This document shows positions 19,290 through 30,284 of a stretch of DNA of 64,000 nucleotides, one piece after another. The number at the start of each line of letters is the position of its first letter. The stretch's first letter is position 1. Position numbers and translations under genes: made by a program. The DNA comes from Pyralis farinalis (taxonomy: Eukaryota; Arthropoda; Insecta; Lepidoptera; Pyralidae), in assembly GCA_947507595.1 (NCBI GenBank), contig OX382257.1:487001-551000 (forward strand). The letters run 5' to 3'. The notes under the pieces were generated by a model that saw only the letters and a list, made by a program, of their open reading frames with translations, was not told where the DNA came from and made no database searches.

Positions 19290-20285
19290 TCTTACTTGTC
19301 ATATCCAGAAACTTTCAGTATGACTTAAGTTACCGGTCATTACAATACAATGCAGAGAAAACTAAAGTCATTAGGCTGAAGTGACAATGGTTCGATCAGT
19401 CCGTCAGTGCCGGCCGATGAGGGATGAGAGTCCTGCTGAAGGGCGGCACAGCGCTGTCGGTCGGACGGCGTCCCCTCTAATGACGAACCGATGAGCTCAA
19501 TCGAGCGGCCGCGCGGCCCGTAATGGCTGGATGCGAAAAATGAGGGATATCGTACGGGGAAAAGTATTAGGGTTGGATTTGCGTCAAGAGTGCGTAGAGA
19601 TATGATTATTTATTCAATTACATAAAATATCCTTTGTGAAGAAGAGATATTCTGGAATAAGATGTACGATTTCAAACGAACCAGCTATACTATGTACGTT
19701 TAATAACATACATATATAAAAATTACATAAAAAACATAAGCTCAGGTAAACGACACATCGACGTAAATGTGGAGCGTACTTGTTATGGCGAATAAACAAC
19801 TGACAAACACACTAAAATACTTTTCTTTTGTATTTATATTTCAGAGGTTTTTTACTTTTCTACTGCCGAACCGTTATATTTTTGGAGAATTAACTAAAAA
19901 AGAAAAACCGACTTCATTCGGCAAACATAAAGAAACTAAATAGAAGAAAAAAATATTATATACAGCAGTTTAATGGTTATTTATTGTTCCGCTTAATGTA
20001 ATTTAAATAAGAAATTATTGTTCATTAATAATTATTTTTAATTTTGATAACAGTACCACGTAAAAAATCGATTTAATCATCCGTTAGGGGATTAAATAAA
20101 CAACAAGTCAGGGAAATAATTAATGTCGGCAATACGTAAATACGAGTATTACATTGTTGTATGTGACTTATTGTTTATTCCAACAATATTTTCTTAATTT
20201 ATTTGTCTCAAGTCACGGGCAAATTATTTATTAATTAGTATAAGCGGGAACGATCGAAATTGTAGTGATGATTTTGTGTTGTTCT
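19290..20285. other. Spacer, mostly AT-rich, no recognised gene
   Basis: Contains a GC-rich patch at 19400-19540 with no coding motif, and AT-rich sequence beyond. No copy was seen elsewhere in the window. Confidence 0.4.
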
Positions 20286-20287
20286 AT

Positions 20288-20668
20288 TGGAGATTTATTT
20301 ATATTCTACGTCGGGAGGCATACAAGCATATGGCCCACCTGATGTAAAGCGGGTACCATAGCCTATTAATGCTTTGATGTATTAAGTATCACTCGCGCGA
20401 TGCCTCCTCTGCTGCTTACACAGTAACACTAGTAAGTGCCCTCACTCATACTCAGGAACACAACAACCCTCTAGGGAGTTGTTATTTGGCTGCGGTTTTC
20501 TGTGAGGTGGAGGTACTTCCCCAGACGGGCTGTTTTAATGCGCTCTACCACCACACCATGACAATCAGCCATGTTCATGCACATAACTGTTGGCCTTGTG
20601 TGGGAATCGAACCCATGAGCATTGGTGTCAAAGTCGCGTCATTCACGACTGAGCCACCGGGCTCGTCA
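20288..20668 (-). mobile_element. tRNA-headed SINE (family 1), full length
   Basis: The most complete family-1 copy, about 380 bases on the minus strand. The A box TGGCTCAGTCG (complement of 20646-20656) and B box GGTTCGATTCC (complement of 20603-20613) form a Pol III promoter as in tRNAs. Then come the conserved middle ('ccgtctggggaagtacctcc' on the minus strand) and the LINE-like tail ending 'cctcccgacgtagaatat'. The head is tRNA-derived, but it cannot fold as a working tRNA gene. Confidence 0.88.
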
Positions 20669-20689
20669 AAAATTATTATGGTTATTATA

Positions 20690-21340
20690 TAGCGAAGTAT
20701 ATAATTTTTATGTTTTATTTGGCACCACCTTCAAAGTTTAAAATAATGAATAAGTTGTAAAATAAGAAACAATAATTTCTGATGTAATTTACATTACACG
20801 AAACAATAAATGTTAAATTGTTATATTACACATTTGTTTTTTTTTTTGGTAAACCTACTTTTTTGTTTCTTGAAGTCGGTTTTTTTAAAGTTAAAAATTT
20901 TATAATTTTTAGAGATACCTATACTATAACTTTTGGTAATAAAATGTTATAAAATAATAAGTTTTAAAAATTCCGAGATAAAACCAGATTTGCTGTCATG
21001 TAGTGTTACCAGGTTATTTTTATTATTATAATAGTACTCCCCTCAAGCACATAAAATAAACGCACTTTCATTACTTTTATGACCGTCTATAAAGTGCAAC
21101 CTTTTATATCCTTTTTGTGACATTTTCAACGCTGATTTATATGGCTTTACGTGAGGTAACAAATACAATTGTCATTCGGCAGATCCTCGCGGATAAGTAG
21201 ATATAGTGCATCACACAGTTTTAGGTTTTAAAACGAAGGCGAAGCATTTCCGTATTTACAAAGATGATTTCACTGTCATATCACAATTAATTACTATTGC
21301 GAAACGTAAAGGATAATTGTTGATAAATCGGGTCGTTTGG
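20690..21340. other. AT-rich spacer
   Basis: No gene, SINE or LINE segment recognised. Confidence 0.4.
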
Positions 21341-21344
21341 AGAA

Positions 21345-21551
21345 ATGAATGATTGTGTCCAGAATGCTAGCACTGTATATGAGTATGTAGTTGATTCAGC
21401 AACACCAATGTGTCGATTTGAAGTTTTAAAAATTGAAAGTCAGCGGGAATCGATATGGTGCTTATGTGATCAAACTAGATGGTTCTTACGTTCGAACACC
21501 CCTCGGTTTTTTGAGCGACTTATGCTGAAAAACCGGAAGGGTCTGAAATAA
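21345..21551 (+). CDS. Unrecognised 68-codon open frame
   Basis: A 68-residue frame with no domain that I recognise. It ends just before an HmRTE-like fragment on the other strand. It may be part of a decayed element. Confidence 0.15.
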   Translation: MNDCVQNASTVYEYVVDSATPMCRFEVLKIESQRESIWCLCDQTRWFLRSNTPRFFERLMLKNRKGLK

Positions 21552-21564
21552 TGGTACCAGTGTT

Positions 21565-22440
21565 GGTGTTCAGCTTCGTTAGTTGACTTCGCCCAACAGA
21601 CAGATCTTTGGCAAAGACTTTGGAGCATTGGTTCCACTCTGTCGCCTCTTTAATATTAATTGTATTAAATTGGCGTATGTCCCGCCGTATGCCTTTAGAG
21701 ATCTGCCTGTTCAGCCGTCTGTACTCTATTGTGTGAGCTGGAGACTACAACCATATCTCACGTCTGACCTGCGTGAGATTCTGCATGTGAGTCGAGAGCT
21801 TTTGGGTTCTTTTTGGACGACGCTAGAAAAATTTAGCTCCTATTGTACGGACAGTTTCTACGAGCTTACTGTTGATATCGTCTGGTGTAATACAATCATC
21901 TAGGTACTGAAAACAATTATGAAGTTCGAGTTAAAAGCTTTCAGGCCTTTGGATGGAGACCTTTCAAGCTTTATGTTAAGATTCAAGATGCCTCTTACCA
22001 TCCGGTGATCGCTTCCGGTTTTCACCCTGTTGACCACAGAGACATCATTGAACAAACGCCGGTTGGTCGTCAAAATGAAGTTTATCTAATTTTTCGTGGA
22101 ACCATTCGGGCTACTCCAGGTCCACTTGCGCTGCGGGTGCTTCTTGAAGAAGGAGTCCATCATAAAGAGTTCTTCCTTCTCCATGAAGTTGACTAGCAGT
22201 TGGCCCCTTTGGTTTCGCTGCCCGATTCCAAATTCTACTCTCAACTCATTGTTCTATTACATACCCAGCTTTGCATTGAAGTCGCCCATCAGCACTCTAT
22301 AGTGAGTTTTAGAGGTATGTATAGTCTTGGAGATATCTCATACATAGCCTCCAGCTCATCATCGGGTTGTGTCAAAGTTGGTGCGTAGATCTGTATGACC
22401 TTCAGCGAATACCGTCTGGTAACTCTGAGTATACGCAACT
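21565..22440 (-). pseudogene. HmRTE-like RTE endonuclease fragment
   Basis: The minus strand repeats, in order, segments of the plus-strand element at 30285-30600: 'acagggtgaaaaccggaagc' then 'agtcaacta(a)cgaagctgaa'-like and 'ccaaagatctgtctgttggg'-like sequence. This is the endonuclease part and the linker before the reverse transcriptase. Multiple frameshifts; 5' part only. Confidence 0.7.
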
Positions 22441-22444
22441 GTCG

Positions 22445-23240
22445 CGGACATCCTCGATCTCCTTATTTATTTATCTATTATTCGAAAGTCTAACAGCGTA
22501 GTATACATAAGTATTGTAAAATGTGTAGCCTTATTGCTAATTACAAAACTCCACTAATGTGTAGTCAAGTTGTGACATAGTAATAAAGAAAAAAAATTAT
22601 AAAGTAACGCTCTTGACTTTTAACAGGAGAAGAAACTTTCTGCCGTGTAAGTCACAGCTGAAACAGTGCTGGTGTGGACGAGGTCCATACTCAAATCATG
22701 TTCATTAATCGCGGAGGATACTCTGTGCAGAAATGCGTTACGTGTATATTTGGTGAATGCAGCTGGCACGTCTGCTCGGACGCGCTGTCGCAGTCGAGGG
22801 TTGTTGCTTCGTATACCAATCATCGACAGCGCCTCCGGGCAGTTCACTGAGCCGTTGGCAATTTTTAATATGTTGCATATGTCGTTAACTTGGCGTCGCG
22901 TACTAAGCGGTAGCAAGTGATAACGTTTGCATCGGTATTCATAATTATCAGATAATTGGCGACTTTAAAATGTAGCTACCTTAAGAGTTTACGTTGAAGC
23001 ATTTCGATACGTGTTTTATAAATTTGATGTCGCGGGTTCCAGATTTGAGATGCATACTCGAGGCGGCTACGCACGACGGCACGGTAGAGTATTTTGATAG
23101 GTTTTATGTTGTTAAATACAGCTGAAGTCCTCAGAATAAAGCCGAGTGCTTTTGATGATTATTTTGCTATATGGTCGATGTATTTGTTAAATAATAATTT
23201 ACTATCGTGTAACAGCAAGGTCTTTTGATCTTTAGTACAT
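22445..23240 (-). pseudogene. Jockey-superfamily LINE C-terminal fragment
   Basis: Minus-strand coding: 'KILYRAVVRSRLEYASQIWNP' (about 23100-23030), 'QIYKTRIEMLQRKLLR', then the frame 22916-22620 with 'LPLSTRRQVNDICNILKIANG'. The pattern 'V+S+LEYAS.IWNP' followed by 'QR+.L+' is the thumb region of Jockey-superfamily reverse transcriptases. An AATAAA signal and A run lie downstream on the minus strand (near 22580). The catalytic part is missing. Confidence 0.75.
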
Positions 23241-23297
23241 TGCTGATGAGATACCTACGGACGGAAATATTACAAATGTTTTATTTTTAAAGTTGGT

Positions 23298-23729
23298 TTG
23301 AAAATAGTATTAGATAATACCAACCTGATCGGTACCACATTTGAAACAACTGATATGATGCGCAGTTCACTGACAAATTTCAACAAAAAGCCCAGACATT
23401 TTATACAGCCATTAGTGTCATCTCATCAATTCTTCTCGAGCATCGACTTTATACAGTCAAAAATTATTAATGAAAGGCTCCATAAACGTCGCCGGCAGCC
23501 GCCCAAACCGCCGCGTCATGCGACGTCACGACGCCGACGTCGCGCGGCTCGTCGGCGGGCGGCCGGTTCATTATACTTTGTCGCACTAATTACTGACTTA
23601 TTGTCACGTCACTTCACTGTGGAGGACGCAATTCCGTTTTCCCACAATGTACTTAAGGACCTGCCATACCAATGTCTCTGGATATCGAATATAAGCAACA
23701 GAGTTTTTTATATACGAGTACAAACATAA
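23298..23729 (+). CDS. Unrecognised 143-codon open frame over a CpG-rich patch
   Basis: An open frame with a strongly basic, Arg/Pro-rich middle (residues about 65-95) coded by a GC-rich patch at 23485-23575. No domain recognised. The basic stretch is a by-product of the CpG-rich sequence, so coding is doubtful. Confidence 0.18.
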   Translation: MKIVLDNTNLIGTTFETTDMMRSSLTNFNKKPRHFIQPLVSSHQFFSSIDFIQSKIINERLHKRRRQPPKPPRHATSRRRRRAARRRAAGSLYFVALITDLLSRHFTVEDAIPFSHNVLKDLPYQCLWISNISNRVFYIRVQT

Positions 23730-23874
23730 AAAATCTTTGTTTGCCATTGGGCGCCCGCGGGTAGACAGATTGTAATGTTTTAATTAAAATCTTATATCTT
23801 ATTGTATCTTACTTACTCACTTCTCGCAGTTGTCATTTTCGTTTTTTTTAATCTAGCGGTACATTGGTCGATGA

Positions 23875-24285
23875 TGCGTCATGAATGACGCGACTTTGAC
23901 ACCAACGCTCGTGGGTTCGATTTCCACACAAGACAAACATTTGTGTACATGGACATGTACGTATATCTTGGTCTGCATGTTTTAAGAGTGGTAGGGCGCA
24001 TCAAAGCAGCCCGTCTGAGGAAGTACGTCCACCTCACAGAAAACAGCCAAATAACAATTCCCTAGAGGGTTGATGTGTTCCTGAGTGTGGGTGAGGTCAC
24101 CAGTTATTATTTATTTTAATACGTTATGTAATGAAGAGCAGTGCCTTCTAATACAGCAGAGGAGGCATCGTGCAAGTGATATTTAATATTATTACAAGCA
24201 TTAATGGGCTACTGTAACTGCTTTCCATCAGGTGGGCCACACACTTGTATGTTTCCCGACGTTGTATTAAAAAACGCAAAATTAT
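23875..24285 (+). mobile_element. tRNA-headed SINE (family 1), near full length with insertion
   Basis: The head has the B box 'GGGTTCGATTTCC' (one change from consensus), then 'agacaaacatttgtgtacat', the conserved middle ('cacctcacagaaaacagcc') and the tail 'catcaggtgggccac' ending 'gttgtattaaaaaa'. A stretch of about 40 bases around 24105-24145 is not in the other copies. Confidence 0.82.
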
Positions 24286-24344
24286 CTATTTAGTTCGTTC
24301 ATATTGCGACGCCGCTGTAATTTGTATGTTTTATGATCTACAGT

Positions 24345-24545
24345 CGTGGGCTGTCCTGGCCGAGACGGCTATCCAACCCTAAACATTTGACCCTAAAGGT
24401 CTGGTTACCTGTGTGTCAGACCAAAACGGCACACAGGGACACCAGATCTTATTTTAGGTCAGGTTATTTCGTAACGTAATTTCTTGGATGTCCGTGTTTT
24501 CTCATGATGTTTTCCTTTAAGTGATAATTACAAATAATGAATATG
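24345..24545 (-). mobile_element. SINE family 2 copy
   Basis: Minus-strand reading gives 'cttaaaggaaaacatcatga' and 'aaattacgttacgaaataac', matching the family around 2310 and 38110. The plus strand also shows 'accagatcttattttaggtc'. Confidence 0.5.
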
Positions 24546-24559
24546 AATTAGAAACGTGA

Positions 24560-25535
24560 ATTTAATAATTTAGTGATATATATCACAAGGACACCAGTCG
24601 ATTAACAGGCGAATTCATTAATCATTGGGTATCGTTGGGTAATCTATGTTCTTATGTGTATGTTAGGCCCTTTATTAAGCTACCACGAAAAAGGTCATAT
24701 TATTAATTATTGTATGCCATAAGCAACATATGGTCAAATAATAGATAAAATTATGAATATACAGATAGATGACAAAACCAGTATTGTCCTGTTAACGGGG
24801 AATAGTATAGGATATTATTTATTTAACTGTTATTATATTTTATTTAAGTGTATAGAAATAACTATAATAATAATAATTTAAATTAGGAATTGAAAAGAAG
24901 GATGTTACTAGTGGATTGGATAAACTGTACCAATTAAAAACCAGTTGAGAATGCACAAGCTTGCATTGCCAGAGGAACACCTAGCTCGTCAATTATATAA
25001 CAATTCATTTTTTTTTAATTTATCGTCCATTTTGACCATGTTCCTTAAGAGATAGGAACGGTGTTCCTGAACATTCCTATTCTACTTTTTTGTGCTGAAT
25101 CCGAATCTGAAGTCAAAATTCGAATATACGAAAAAAGACAAGCACACAGAGACAAACATATAGATTTCATATAGGAACCGTGTTCCTGAATATTGTTATG
25201 CGCATACCTTACCTATACATGTTGTCAGTCACCAAACTTGAAAAATAATACAATATTAATAACTAGTACCATTAGTCATGATGTCATAATGACAATTTTG
25301 TGTTTTTTGCCACTAATAATTTATTAGTGATTTTTATTTGATGAAAGATATATTATATATTTCAAATAAATCGAGAATTAAGATATCTATTTTAGTGGCT
25401 TATAATGTCAATAGTCTTAACAGTTTACATTGTAAACGACAAATTAAACCTAATTGTATTGATTGGATTGCAGATTTAAACTGCTAAATGAGACAAAAGT
25501 AAGCAAAACTTAAATCGTGTACACCAAAATATTCA
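24560..25535. other. AT-rich spacer with a short local duplication
   Basis: No gene recognised. 'taggaac(g/c)gtgttcctgaa' occurs twice, near 25054 and 25172; each copy contains a near-palindrome AGGAAC..GTTCCT. Confidence 0.4.
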
Positions 25536-25539
25536 TGGC

Positions 25540-26115
25540 CGGGCTGTGAAAATGTATTACAATTGTTTTTGGAAAAATACGATATTTATATTCTATGTTT
25601 GACTGAGCGTTGGTTAAAAAAGAGTGAAATGTTATTTTGCATTAGTAGTCAGTTGCGTTAATAGAGAGTCTTCAATAAGAAGTGGGTCAATGATTGTGGT
25701 AAAAATTTATCAAGAAGCCAAAGAACGTTTCGATATTGTTAGGCTCTCTATTGAGTGCACTATCGAGGTGTCTTGTGCTGAATTAGAGAATCATATAATT
25801 ATTTGTGTATAATTATAGACCTCCTAGTGGCGATTATTGGGAATATGAGCAAGTAATGGAGGATGATAGAAGATATGAAAAGATTTCAAAGGCAAACAAG
25901 ATAAATCGTCTGTGGTGATTTTAATATTGATATACTAATAGAAACACAAACAAGTATTAGATTATTAAATTTATTTAAATCCTTTGATCTAGAGAATCTA
26001 TTTCTGGAGTCTACGCGTGTAACGGCCACATCTGAAATTTGTCTTGAGAATGGTTTTGTAATTGTGACCATCTAAATAAAACAAAAATTGGCAACTTGCC
26101 CTCAGATCGATGCCA
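25540..26115 (+). pseudogene. Jockey-like LINE endonuclease fragment
   Basis: Codes through several frames for an APE-type endonuclease: 'LEKYDIYILCLTERWLKK' (about 25570-25622; the TE dipeptide holds the catalytic Glu), 'RLSIECTIEVSCAELENHII' (25741-25800), 'CGDFNIDIL' (near 25910; catalytic Asp and Asn) and 'FDLENLFLESTRVTATS'. Stops and indels are spread throughout. Reverse transcriptase coding does not follow, so only the front half of a LINE is present. Confidence 0.75.
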
Positions 26116-26308
26116 TATATATACGATAAACTACTTATACAGTTCAGTTTTTATAACGGTCAATTATAATTCATAAGTACATTCAGCAAACGAAGTAAGT
26201 GACAACAAAGAAACAAAGAGCGTACTGCAGCATTTCGACTAGCATTTGAACGGATACATTTTGCAACATTTAAAACAAAGCTTGAAACACAGCGGAAGTA
26301 TTATATGA

Positions 26309-26530
26309 TTGTGTAGGACAGACGTTGATCGACCGCTAACGAGGTCTGCGGAGTCGACGACGACGAGCGACCTCACACTCAAAGGACGACGATGTCGGCG
26401 CAGTGCAGTCGACTCGCTCTCGGAGTACAAGTCTCTTTTGTGGAACAGTTCGACGTTAATGATCACGGTATTTGAAAGACTCTCCACTATCGGGAGTCAT
26501 ATGTTACTTACAGGATTGTTAAAAACTTAA
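26309..26530 (+). CDS. Unrecognised 73-codon open frame
   Basis: Ser/Arg/Thr-rich frame in a GC-richer patch (26320-26480) with an almost equally open frame on the opposite strand (26487-26239). No motif. It precedes a 5S-headed SINE. It could be an exon remnant or chance. Confidence 0.15.
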   Translation: MCRTDVDRPLTRSAESTTTSDLTLKGRRCRRSAVDSLSEYKSLLWNSSTLMITVFERLSTIGSHMLLTGLLKT

Positions 26531-26557
26531 ACTCAAAGTAAGCGACGTAAGAGCTAA

Positions 26558-26766
26558 GAGAGATCGGTGGCGTCGTTGGGAGTGTGTTCGACCGCAGCCT
26601 ATCTATGGATGGGTGTATCTCGATCTCAGAGAGCACGTAAAGCACTCGGTCCCGGCTATTGTCGATAGATGACAGTCGCTAAGTCAGTGGCCGTCGGGCG
26701 GCTTGAAAACACTGGCTTCCGCCAATCAGCATTTGAACAGCGGCGGAGTATGCTCTATAACAAGAT
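26558..26766 (+). mobile_element. 5S-rRNA-headed SINE, 3'-truncated copy
   Basis: 'gagagatcggtggcgtcgtt', 'ctatggatgggtgtatctcg' and 'gcttgaaaacactggcttcc' follow the family order. The 5S box A segment is deleted, and the copy ends at 'gctctataac'. Confidence 0.65.
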
Positions 26767-27119
26767 TCCTACTTAAGGGTACTTAAGGTTTTGTATAAGA
26801 AAAGTTAGAAAGAAAAACAAAGGGGAAATGAAATGATACTTAATTTAAACATATTTATATAATAATTGTATATGGTGATTCAGTGCGGGTAAGTATGGTT
26901 GTTTGAACACGGTAGTTTCTGGGCCTACCGGTCGGGTTTGAAATATTTATTTGGCATTTGGTAGACGATGTACGACGACTTGGCAGTCATGCTCATAATT
27001 AGCCTTATAAAGGCATCACTAAGCCGTTGTCGGTTACTGGGAGAAGTGGAGGGCCGATGACACTAACAAATATTGTATTAACAAACATTACTGTAACTAC
27101 AATAACTTTTAATACTATT

Positions 27120-27335
27120 TCATGTATATAATATTTTTGTTTTAATTCGTATGGTTTGCTCTGCACCACCTACCTGTATTATTACAAGATAATAGTTTTC
27201 TCTCATCTTAAGGTTGTCTGGAAGAGATTGCTTAGCGATAAGACCGCCTAATTGTACTATAGTCTCTAAGTATTTTATGTTTACAATTTTAATTTGGTGC
27301 AATAAAGAATATTTGTATTGTATTGTATCTTTTTG
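27120..27335 (+). mobile_element. LINE 3' untranslated end
   Basis: Contains 'ggttgtctggaagagattgc' and 'agcgataagaccgcctaatt', then 'ggtgcaataaagaatatttg' with a (TTGTA)n-like tail. This layout is common at lepidopteran LINE 3' ends. No coding part is present, so the clade is not assigned. Confidence 0.5.
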
Positions 27336-27590
27336 ATATTTAATTCTGATGAAACTAGTACTTCTGTAGATAATGTAAACAAAACTCACCGGTGTATTAT
27401 ATTATAACTTTTTGTATTTTAGCCTTAATTCTAAGAACTCTTATCATGCGTAATGTAAACATCACACAAGATATTAGACGGCCCGGTATGCGTATAAAGA
27501 TAGTTAGCTTTTTAGCATATCGTTCTAAATATAATCTAATAAATAAATAAATAATAATAATAAAATGTGACCCTAAAAGGTCGAAAGAAA

Positions 27591-27639
27591 GCAGAGAAAG
27601 CCCGTATCCCGCGGGCTTTCTCTGCCCGCGGGATACGGG
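27591..27639. other. Two overlapping, mutually exclusive perfect hairpins
   Basis: Hairpin 1 pairs GCAGAGAAAGCCCG (27591-27604) with CGGGCTTTCTCTGC (27612-27625), 14 bp and a 7-base loop. Hairpin 2 pairs CCCGTATCCCGCGGG (27601-27615) with CCCGCGGGATACGGG (27625-27639), 15 bp and a 9-base loop. They share bases, so only one can form at a time. No coding or transposon context was recognised. Confidence 0.9.
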
Positions 27640-28007
27640 GATGCGGTCGTAATTGCAGCAGCAGTATTACATAATGCACAGCGGTGTAATAATGTATTGT
27701 TAATAAAATATATTCACATAAATACGAGTATAAAAAATGCATATTTTACTCCGTCTGGATCTTATTTGCGCTGTGTTAAAAGTATGTATTTTAATTGAAA
27801 ATATGCATGTGTTTAAATAACTTTTAAAGTTATATATGAAAAGTACTATTAAAATGTTCTTCAATGAATATTTAAACGAAAAGCGCCTACCTGAACGAAA
27901 CTTAACAGAATTACTATTGAATACAAAAAAGATGTATTGTGCATTTCACATATTACGAGTATGAAGACGAAAGAGTGCCGTGAAGTATTCTTTTAATTTA
28001 ATATTTA

Positions 28008-28350
28008 CAGGCTTTTTTATACAACGTTGGGAGGCATATAAGTATACAATACAGCCCACCTGATGTAAAGCGAGTACCGTTGCCTATGAACGCTTGCAGT
28101 ACATCAAGTATCACTCGGGCGATGCCACCTCTGCTGCTAACACAGTAACTACTTAGTAGCGTACTGGTAACCTCACTCACACGCTGGAACACAACAAATG
28201 TTCAGAGAGTTGTTACCTCTCTTAAAACACCCAGACAGAGACAAGCAGACATATTCATGCACACAAACGTTTGCCCTGTGTGGGAATCGAATCCACGAGC
28301 GTCAGTGACAAAGTCGCGTTATAAACCGCTGCGTAACCGAGCTCGTCTAA
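28008..28350 (-). mobile_element. tRNA-headed SINE (family 1), near full length
   Basis: B box complement GGAATCGAATCC near 28282, the middle shortened by a deletion (the 'ggtggaggtacttcc' segment is missing near 28222), and the tail with A tract (plus-strand T run near 28012). The A-box side reads 'gctcggttacgcagcggttt' on the minus strand. Confidence 0.8.
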
Positions 28351-28394
28351 AATTATAATTATTTTTTGTACTACTGGCAGGAGGAAGCGACTGC

Positions 28395-28940
28395 GAAGGT
28401 AAAATCTTGTAAACGCTCAACGTCAAATGCTAATTCCCTGCAGGATTGTTGTGTTCCAGCGAGTGACCATTAGGTTCCTAAGGAGTTGGTGTATTAGCAG
28501 CAGAGGTTGTAACGTGTGAGCGGTACTGCGATGAACTGCAAACATTCGTAGGACTTTTTTTATACCACTAAGGTGTCAAATACCTATGGACATTTGCAAC
28601 ACCAGGGGTGTCACTCTTGCGTTGCCGACCCTGTAAGAACCTCTTCACGCCTTTATTGAAGAACCCCATACTGTAGTCCCTTGGGAAAACCTCGGCAGGG
28701 AGCTCATTCCACAACTTAATAGTTCTCGGTAGAAAGCTTCTCAGGAACCGCACAGTACGCGACCATTGCGGTTCCAGTGTATGACGGTGAACTCCCAAAC
28801 ATCGGCGAGCAGTGCGATTGTAACACGAGGCTGTTGGCATGATATCGAACAACTCCTCAGAACACAACCACTTCACTTCAGGTCACTTTACATCAGGCGG
28901 GCCGCTTGCTCGTGTACCTCCCGACATTTTACAAAAAAAA
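28395..28940 (+). mobile_element. tRNA-headed SINE (family 1) split by a CR1-like LINE
   Basis: 28430-28554 ('ctgcaggattgttgtgttcc', 'agcagcagaggttg') and 28881-28940 ('actttacatcaggcgggccg', 'acctcccgacattttacaaa') are consecutive parts of one family-1 SINE. The minus-strand LINE at 28555-28880 separates them. Confidence 0.65.
28555..28880 (-). pseudogene. CR1/Daphne-like LINE C-terminal end, nested in a SINE
   Basis: Minus-strand frame 28876-28568: 'CSEELFDIMPTASCYNRTAR', 'LEPQWSRTVRFLRSFLPR', 'LWNELPAEVFPRDYSMGFF' and 'GRQRKSDTPGVANVH'. This is the closing segment of a CR1/Daphne-like LINE protein that recurs at 46063 and 48985. Except for a few substitutions the frame is open. The 3' end is an A run (plus-strand T run at 28555-28560). 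It is 5'-truncated. Confidence 0.8.
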
Positions 28941-29094
28941 TACGGTACCCTAAAACTTACGGGCGTAATGTTCTGTACATCAAGTTTAGTATTTGCTATT
29001 AAATTATTGACAAGGTCGTTCGTCGTCTGTGACGAACTTAAAGCAGTGCACTTTGTCTTCATAAGGGTGAAGGAAGTGAGTAGCGACTGTGGAT

Positions 29095-29290
29095 GTATAG
29101 CTCCTCGCCGCTCATGCACGTCCTGTGTCGGCGTGCGGCGTGCGGCGCGCGGCTGGCAGGGCTTCAAGGGATCCCCTAACAATGCGGGCTTCGAGCTCTC
29201 AATGATAAATGGTTTTCTGAGAAGTTATCCGCCCCTCCCCGCGCCCCCCACACACCGCAGACACGCGGCTTCTATCACGGAGGAAATTGT
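29095..29290. other. GC-rich patch, unrecognised
   Basis: A GC-rich block with short open frames on both strands (28839-29303 plus, 29182-28883 minus) and no protein motif. Not repeated in the window. It may be unique host sequence. Confidence 0.3.
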
Positions 29291-29333
29291 TTGCAACTTT
29301 TAAACAAATATCTCTTTGTACAACTATTTATTA

Positions 29334-29475
29334 CTAGCTGCTGCCCGCGGCTCCGCCCGCGTGGAGTCAAATAACGTAGCCTATGTGTTAATCCAGATCA
29401 TAATCTATCTACGTGCCAAATTTCATTCAAATCCGTTCAGCCGTTAATATACGAGTATAGTAGGATGTGCAGCTA
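29334..29475 (-). mobile_element. Helitron-like element, 3' end
   Basis: On the minus strand the copy ends GGAGCCGCGGGCAGCAGCTAG|T. The imperfect hairpin followed by CTAG and a T matches the element ending at 54108. Upstream it reads 'ggctgaacggatttgaatga' and 'cataggctacgttatttgac', common Helitron-type sequence in Lepidoptera. Confidence 0.6.
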
Positions 29476-29751
29476 ATAACAGATCACGTTTGATACTAGA
29501 AGAGCGATTGTAACCCTTATTACGAACGGTATAAAAATAGTACAGCAGTCAAACGGTCACGCTTGACGTGCACTTAACTGTACTAATCAGGGCACGGGTA
29601 AAATGACTTTGAACATGCCTCGTCATACAGTCAACAGAAATGAATATTTTTACAAATGTATTAATACAAACTTATAAACTGCTGGGTGGATATTGACTTT
29701 ACAACTTATTCAACAGTCAGTGTTAACAGGCAACAATCTAATATATTTATC

Positions 29752-29890
29752 TATATCTTCACGCCAGGTCGCTTGCGGGGCCTTCTGATAAATCAATTCG
29801 ACAGTGGTGGGTGAGTCTTTGCCGTCCTCGGCTCCGTACATTATTCCATTATATTTATTTGTCTACTTGTGCATATTGCATAGTAGTTTC
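29752..29890 (-). mobile_element. RTE 3' end fragment
   Basis: The plus strand shows 'atcttcacgccaggtcgctt', then 'ccttctgataaatcaattcg' and 'ccgtcctcggctccgtacat', matching the 7402-type RTE with an internal deletion. Confidence 0.65.
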
Positions 29891-30284
29891 TAACTCGCAT
29901 GACGAATGAAAATGTATTCCTTCGTCAGTTCTCGATGCGCCGACATAAAGCGCAGTCTAACTAGTTCACGCATTTTAATTATTCCTCCCATAGTAAGCCA
30001 TCTTTATAACTAGCATATTCTTAATTACACACATTCAATAATTGAAATGATTAGTGTCGTGAGTGTCTCCTCAGTTATGGATGTATACGACATGTCACAT
30101 TTGTAAAATAGCCAAAAAGAAAAATTTATATATATATAGAGTTTCGTCTATATTTACACGGTTACATTTATATTATTTAATTATTAGAAAAGAGTTCAAT
30201 TAACAATGAATAAATTGAGATGTATTAGATTAAATTAAATTACAAAATGGCTGAGTAGACCAGGTCGTCACTAATTAGAGTCTG

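Noticed and set aside
20600..20660. tRNA gene suggested by perfect A and B boxes
   Set aside because: The boxes belong to a SINE head. No acceptor stem or anticodon arm pairs properly, and the tail is SINE sequence.
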